Source: Acidobacteriota bacterium
GTDB taxonomy: Bacteria; Acidobacteriota; UBA6911; RPQK01; JACQSY01
Reading direction: 5' to 3'
Assembly: GCA_016211085.1 (NCBI GenBank)
Contig: JACQSY010000125.1
Location: forward strand, 1 to 36,909
Length of the DNA stretch: 36,909 nucleotides
The translations under genes were made by a program, and so were the position numbers. The notes beneath the pieces were generated by a model that saw only the letters and a program-made list of their open reading frames with translations, was not told the DNA's origin and did no database searches. Each line of letters starts with the position of its first letter. The stretch's first letter is position 1. Positions 33,597 to 36,909 of the stretch are shown here, one piece after another.

Positions 33597-34763
33597 ATGA
33601 AGCAATGGCTGCGAGGATTATTTCCTCTCGTGTTGCTGAGCCTGTTGCTGGGGCTGTTTTTCTGGAAAGGCCCCCTGGGGGTGTTTCGTGCGGCCTTTCC
33701 TCCTTTGGAAGAGCTCACCATTGAGCGTATTGAGTTGCCGGCCCTCAACCAGATGGTCCTTCACGTGGTCAACGGCGGAGCGGACCCGGTCACGGTGGCG
33801 CAGGTTATGGTGGATGATGCGCTTTGGGAATTCAGCATGGAGCCGTCCCAGAAAACCATCCCGCGCCTTGGGCGGGCGCGCATTCGGGTGCCTTATCCGT
33901 GGGTGGCGGGGGAAGCTCACGAGGTGATGATCCTGACTTCCACCGGGCTGACGTTTGGCAAAGAGATCCCGGTGGCTACGCAATCGCCGCAGACTAACTG
34001 GACTTATTTCACCACCTTTTCTCTCCTGGGAATTTACGCGGGTGTGATCCCGGTGTTTTTAGGCCTGCTCTGGTATCCGTTCCTGCGAGATTTATCGTCG
34101 AGCTGGCTGAACTTTTTCCTAAGCCTGACCGTGGGGCTGCTTTTCTTCCTGGCTGTAGACACTCTGGAGGAGGCGGCGGAGACGGCAGGAACTATTCCCG
34201 ATGCTTTCCAAGGCATTGCGCTGATCATGCTGGGGGTCTTGGGGACGCTGTTGCTGCTTTTTTATTTGTCACGCAGCAAATCATCGCGAGCGGACAAGAC
34301 TTCTGCTGAGGGACGTTTCTGGACGGCTCTGATGATTGCGGTGGGAATTGGACTCCACAACCTGGGTGAAGGTCTGGCAATCGGCTCCGCTTACTCTCTG
34401 GGGGAGATTGCACTGGGGGCTTTTCTGGTGGTGGGGTTTACGGTGCACAACTTGACGGAAGGCCTGGGGATTGTGGCGCCCATCGCGAAGGACCGGCCTT
34501 CGCTGGGCCATCTAGCAGCGCTGGGAGCCATTGCGGGAGTTCCCACGATTTTCGGTACCTGGATCGGAGGTTTTAGTTATTCGCCGATTTTAGCCGTCCT
34601 ATTTCTTTCCGTGGGAGCCGGTGCCATCGTTCAGGTGATTTACGAGATTGTTCAGCTATTTGTTCGCAAAGGAGAGCGTCATCTGGTGAGCGCGCACAAC
34701 CTCTCCGGATTCCTCCTGGGTATGGCCATCATGTACGCCACCGGGCTCCTGGTTGTGGCCTGA
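33597..34763 (+). CDS. ZIP-family metal transporter with periplasmic N-terminal domain
   Basis: The 388-residue protein has an N-terminal helix (residues 7-22), a periplasmic beta-rich domain of about 95 residues (VFRAAFPPLEELT to PVATQSPQTN), then eight helices of the ZIP fold. The two metal-binding motifs are HNLGEGLAIG (near 252) and HNLTEGLGIVAPI (near 284). ZIP proteins admit divalent metals such as Zn2+, Fe2+ or Mn2+. The extra periplasmic domain could receive metal from the multicopper oxidase encoded immediately upstream. Four bases separate the genes, so they form one operon under the promoter at 32529. It precedes tRNA-Pro. Confidence 0.9.
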   Translation: MKQWLRGLFPLVLLSLLLGLFFWKGPLGVFRAAFPPLEELTIERIELPALNQMVLHVVNGGADPVTVAQVMVDDALWEFSMEPSQKTIPRLGRARIRVPYPWVAGEAHEVMILTSTGLTFGKEIPVATQSPQTNWTYFTTFSLLGIYAGVIPVFLGLLWYPFLRDLSSSWLNFFLSLTVGLLFFLAVDTLEEAAETAGTIPDAFQGIALIMLGVLGTLLLLFYLSRSKSSRADKTSAEGRFWTALMIAVGIGLHNLGEGLAIGSAYSLGEIALGAFLVVGFTVHNLTEGLGIVAPIAKDRPSLGHLAALGAIAGVPTIFGTWIGGFSYSPILAVLFLSVGAGAIVQVIYEIVQLFVRKGERHLVSAHNLSGFLLGMAIMYATGLLVVA

Positions 34764-34839
34764 AAAGCCCGGACCGTGTGCTCATCTCCAGTTTTTCGCG
34801 CGCTGCTCCTCTTTTCTGTCGCCGCTTTTAGCCCTGATA

Positions 34840-34845
34840 TATAAT
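34840..34845 (+). promoter_or_regulatory. -10 box of tRNA-Pro
   Basis: A full-consensus TATAAT is followed 14 bp later by the tRNA start. The -35 region (TGTCGC, 34817-34822) is poor. The tRNA is thus probably expressed from its own promoter. Confidence 0.6.
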
Positions 34846-34859
34846 CAAGGGCCTTCGGT

Positions 34860-34936
34860 CGGGACGTGGCGCAGCCTGGTAGCGCACCTGAATGGGGTTC
34901 AGGGGGTCGGGAGTTCGAATCTCCCCGTCCCGACCA
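34860..34936 (+). tRNA. tRNA-Pro (anticodon GGG)
   Basis: Acceptor CGGGACG (34860-34866) pairs with CGTCCCG (34926-34932). The anticodon arm is CCTGA-ATGGGGT-TCAGG, anticodon GGG. The T arm is GGGAG-TTCGAAT-CTCCC. The discriminator is A (34933) and CCA is encoded (34934-34936). The 3' end abuts an integrase remnant, so this gene was probably an attachment site. Confidence 0.96.
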
Positions 34937-34939
34937 ATT

Positions 34940-35326
34940 GGCCTCGGAAAGACGGCTTTTTCGGGTCCTGCCAGCGCCTTTCCTCTTTGGATTGACGAAC
35001 ACCCAGGAAGAGTCAATCACCCGGACAAGAGAGTTCAGCCAGCAGATTACGTAGTCTGTGAGCGGCAGGTACCTCGGCCTTCCGTTCTTGGTGTTTTCGA
35101 CGGTGAGTTTGCGGTTCTTTAAGTCCACATCGGACCACTGGAGCTTAAGCGCTTCCGACTTTCGGAGTGCCGTCTCCCCCAGAACAGCCACATAAGCTCT
35201 CATTACCTGATCTTCGGCCGCTACGAATTCCACCAGGCTCCGAAACTCTTCCACGGTCATGATGCGCAGCGCTCGCCTTAGCGGCTTAGTAATTGGTGCT
35301 TGCATTACGCCTGCAGTTCCCTTCAA
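34940..35326 (-). pseudogene. Tyrosine-recombinase integrase fragment at tRNA-Pro
   Basis: Only the front of an integrase catalytic domain survives: RIMTVEEFRSLVEFVAAED, then GETALRKSEALKLQWSDVDL with the first catalytic Arg, then ENTKNGRPRYLPLTD with the usual lysine strand and WVFVNPKRKG. The HxxR and Tyr boxes are gone, and the core-binding domain is also absent. The open frame runs on through the tRNA in antisense, which is chance. The fragment ends within a few tens of bases of the tRNA 3' end. It is a decayed phage or island integrase. Confidence 0.8.
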
Positions 35327-35541
35327 TGCTCCTCCACGAGCGGCTTGGGCAAATGCTTGCCCAGCTTGCGCTCGGCCTTATAGAGATCTACCGCCTCTTG
35401 TGCATTCAGCCAAAACCGAGACGTTGTTCTGAAAGCGCTACCCAGCTTTACCGCCATCTCGGGAGTAACTGACGTCCTGCCATTGACCATCCTGTTGATG
35501 TAGTCTGTGATACGAACCAAACTATTGGTTATCTGGCGCAT
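35323..35541 (-). pseudogene. HigA-type antitoxin, N-terminally truncated
   Basis: The 72-residue frame keeps the end of a HigA/VapI-like helix-turn-helix (RITDYINRMVNGRTSVTPEMAVKLG) and the FWLNAQEAVDLYKAE segment, then LPKPLVEEH. Full proteins have about 30 more N-terminal residues, including the first helices. No HigB toxin gene is adjacent. It touches the integrase fragment, so both look like debris of one island. Confidence 0.75.
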
Positions 35542-35871
35542 TATTGGTATTTACAAAATACGAAGACTAAGTTTAACTTTGTGCGTAACTTTTTATGGGG
35601 AGGGAAGCGGCCTAACTAAACTAAACTAACTAAACCGGTAGTGCCCTCACGAATTTCAACTAAAAATGATATTGATTCCTGCATCGGGCTGAGAGTGAAT
35701 ATCCGCAATCACATATTGAGGTCAGGTCACTGTTCCATTGCTCCTCTTTGCTCCGCCATTGAGAAAAAGATCCACCCCACGAAGCAAACGGAACCACTGA
35801 GTCCTTTTAACTTCAAAAAATCAACAGCACCTTTACAGGCACAGCGCGAAGCCCACATCAGCTTAGGGGCC
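35542..35871. other. 330-bp gap with short repeats
   Basis: It lies between the antitoxin fragment and the sensor gene and is AT-rich at first. A run of overlapping CTAAA units (35612-35637) gives stops in several frames. An in-frame GTG at 35641 could extend the sensor protein by 77 residues, but that stretch has no homology I can see and no ribosome site. I see nothing else. Confidence 0.45.
35612..35637. repeat. Short tandem CTAAA-type repeat
   Basis: TAACTAAACTAAACTAACTA and flanking bases form four to five imperfect 4-5 bp units. This could be a recombination scar left by the island whose integrase and antitoxin fragments lie just before it. Confidence 0.45.
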
Positions 35872-36810
35872 ATGGGTGAAGCCAGTACCATACCGACAGG
35901 GTCATTGCTGGAGGAAGTCTGCCTGGTGGCATGCGTCCTGTCGCTGTTTGTTTTGACACGCCTTCTCTGGCCTCATTTCAAGTTTGAATACCCTCCGCTC
36001 CATTCGGCGATGGAAGGAGTGGGCGGATTCATGGCCATGGTTATTGCCGCTATCCTGATTCATGTAGATAGAGAGGCGGGCACGGGAGGTCTTCCTTGGA
36101 TAGCTTTGGGGCTTCTGAGTATGGGCTTGCTGGACGCTTTTCACGCGATGGCCTCGCCGGGAAATGGATTTGTTTTGCTGCACAGTGCGGCCGGGCTAGT
36201 GGGCAGCTTTCTAGCGGCTCTAATCTGGCTGCCGCAATCGGCACGATTTACCTATCTCACCAGAAACTGGATTCTGAAGGGACTCATCGCAGGTTCCATA
36301 GGGTTTGGTCTGTGGGCGCTCTTATTTCGAGAGACGCTCCCGGCGATGGTGCAACACGGTACGTTTACGAGCGCGGCTATTACGATCAACGTGACCAGCG
36401 GTGTGTTGTTTTTCGCTGCTGCAGCACGTTTGCTACTTGAATTCCAGAATTGCTCCAAACAAGGGCATTGTGTTTTTGTGGGTATGGCCACCTTGTTCGG
36501 ATTTGCCCATCTGATGTTTCCGTTCTCCGCTTTGTGGGACGCCACATGGTGGTTATGGCACCTGCTGAGACTCACCGCTTACATCTGGGTTCTGCAATGG
36601 GTGGTTCGGGGGTACCAAAGAACGTTTTCTAATCTCAAAGCCGCGCTTGTGGAACGTAACCATGCCGAAGCCGTCAAGCACGAAGCGGAACGGCTTTATC
36701 GCACACTTTTTGAGCAATCGCCTGACGGGGTCTTGCTCATTGATCCAGAGACCGCACTGCCAATAATGTTCAATGCGACCGCCCACAGGCACTTAACGAG
36801 CATTACATAA
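35872..36810 (+). pseudogene. Membrane sensor (MASE3-like) with truncated PAS domain
   Basis: From ATG 35872, with AGGGG just upstream, the 312-residue product has about seven or eight transmembrane segments (for example LLEEVCLVACVLSLFVLTRL and GVGGFMAMVIAAILIHV). Motifs LLDAFHAMASPG and WHLLRLTAYIWVL resemble MASE3-type sensor regions. A coiled helix (LKAALVERNHAEAVKHEAE) leads into a PAS domain (RLYRTLFEQSPDGVLLIDPETALPI...FNATAHRHL), which stops after about 45 residues. A histidine kinase or GGDEF output domain should follow but is missing. An IS630-type gene starts 40 bp later, so insertion probably cut the gene. Confidence 0.75.
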
Positions 36811-36814
36811 CCTA

Positions 36815-36843
36815 GTGACAAATGCGCTGGAGTCGGTTATACT
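36815..36843 (+). promoter_or_regulatory. Promoter of the IS630-type gene
   Basis: GTGACA (36815-36820, five of six) and TATACT (36838-36843) are spaced by 17 bp, and the ATG follows seven bases later, giving a very short or leaderless transcript. It likely belongs to the end of the insertion sequence. Confidence 0.6.
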
Positions 36844-36850
36844 TGCGGGC

Positions 36851-36909
36851 ATGGGACATCCAGCTGGAGTCAAGTTTGATCGAGTCAAATTGGAGCGGCG
36901 GCGTCTGAA
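36851..36909 (+). CDS. IS630-type transposase / winged-helix protein, N-terminal part
   Basis: The window ends 19 codons in: MGHPAGVKFDRVKLERRRL. That opening (M-G-x-PAGVK-D---LE-RR) is familiar from IS630-family transposases and their winged-helix N-terminal domains. The rest is outside the window. It follows the truncated sensor gene and has its own promoter, both of which fit an inserted element. Confidence 0.55.
   Translation, partial: MGHPAGVKFDRVKLERRRL

Noticed and set aside
34679..34939. C-terminal extension of the integrase frame
   Set aside because: It reads through tRNA-Pro in antisense and into the ZIP gene; the SGRGDSNSRPPEP wording is a well-known translation of tRNA sequence, not protein.
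35612..35637. CRISPR-like repeats
   Set aside because: The units are only 4-5 bp with no spacers; no array exists anywhere in the window.
35641..35871. 77-residue N-terminal extension of the sensor protein from GTG
   Set aside because: No ribosome site or homology; ATG 35872 has AGGGG upstream and begins right before the first membrane segment.

Overview
This 36.9 kb window most likely comes from an Acidobacteriota chromosome or metagenome contig. The evidence is combined: a ~1,030-residue TonB-dependent receptor with an N-terminal carboxypeptidase-regulatory domain, a YpdA-type (bacillithiol-system) reductase, exported HEAT-repeat and amidohydrolase proteins, and moderate GC. Assignment below phylum is not possible from the sequence alone. 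It is mainly ordinary chromosome with small mobile-element scars at both ends and in two gaps between convergent genes.

Layout. 1-500 has no confident gene but is rich in hairpins, including a ~210 bp fold-back element (280-489). A class I aminotransferase (minus) follows, then a DUF6922-like / AbiEii-like toxin-antitoxin pair whose toxin is split by a one-base frameshift, then tRNA-Gly(CCC). From 13882 down to 3230 is a long minus-strand series: exported amidohydrolase, GT-C-like membrane protein, small exported protein, TonB-dependent receptor, Tat-exported flavin amine oxidase, second exported amidohydrolase. It reads like an uptake and degradation locus of unknown substrate, though co-transcription is only inferred.

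14287-21506 holds an exported HEAT-repeat protein, a perfect 25 bp-arm hairpin, a tightly coupled three-gene minus-strand operon (alpha/beta hydrolase, unknown 105-residue protein, UbiD-type decarboxylase, each junction a TGATG overlap), two coupled exported proteins, and a DAO-type flavoprotein.

21631-34763 is core metabolism and housekeeping: sucC-sucD-ndk, a DUF2905-like membrane protein, a MidA/NDUFAF7-like methyltransferase whose stop codon is remade by a TA-flanked fold-back (MITE-like) element, an ABC exporter pair, tRNA-Val(CAC), ypdA, hflX-der, an HU/IHF protein with a near-consensus promoter, a MerR regulator, and a two-gene operon of a two-domain multicopper oxidase with a ZIP metal transporter.

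34860-36909 is a decayed island boundary: tRNA-Pro(GGG), an integrase fragment abutting its 3' end, an N-terminally truncated HigA antitoxin, and a membrane sensor/PAS protein cut off in its PAS domain just before the start of what looks like an IS630-type transposase running off the window. No CRISPR array, rRNA or complete prophage is visible. The best candidates for something new are the multicopper oxidase-ZIP pair, the hydrolase-unknown-UbiD operon, the TonB/oxidase/amidohydrolase series, and the fold-back elements.
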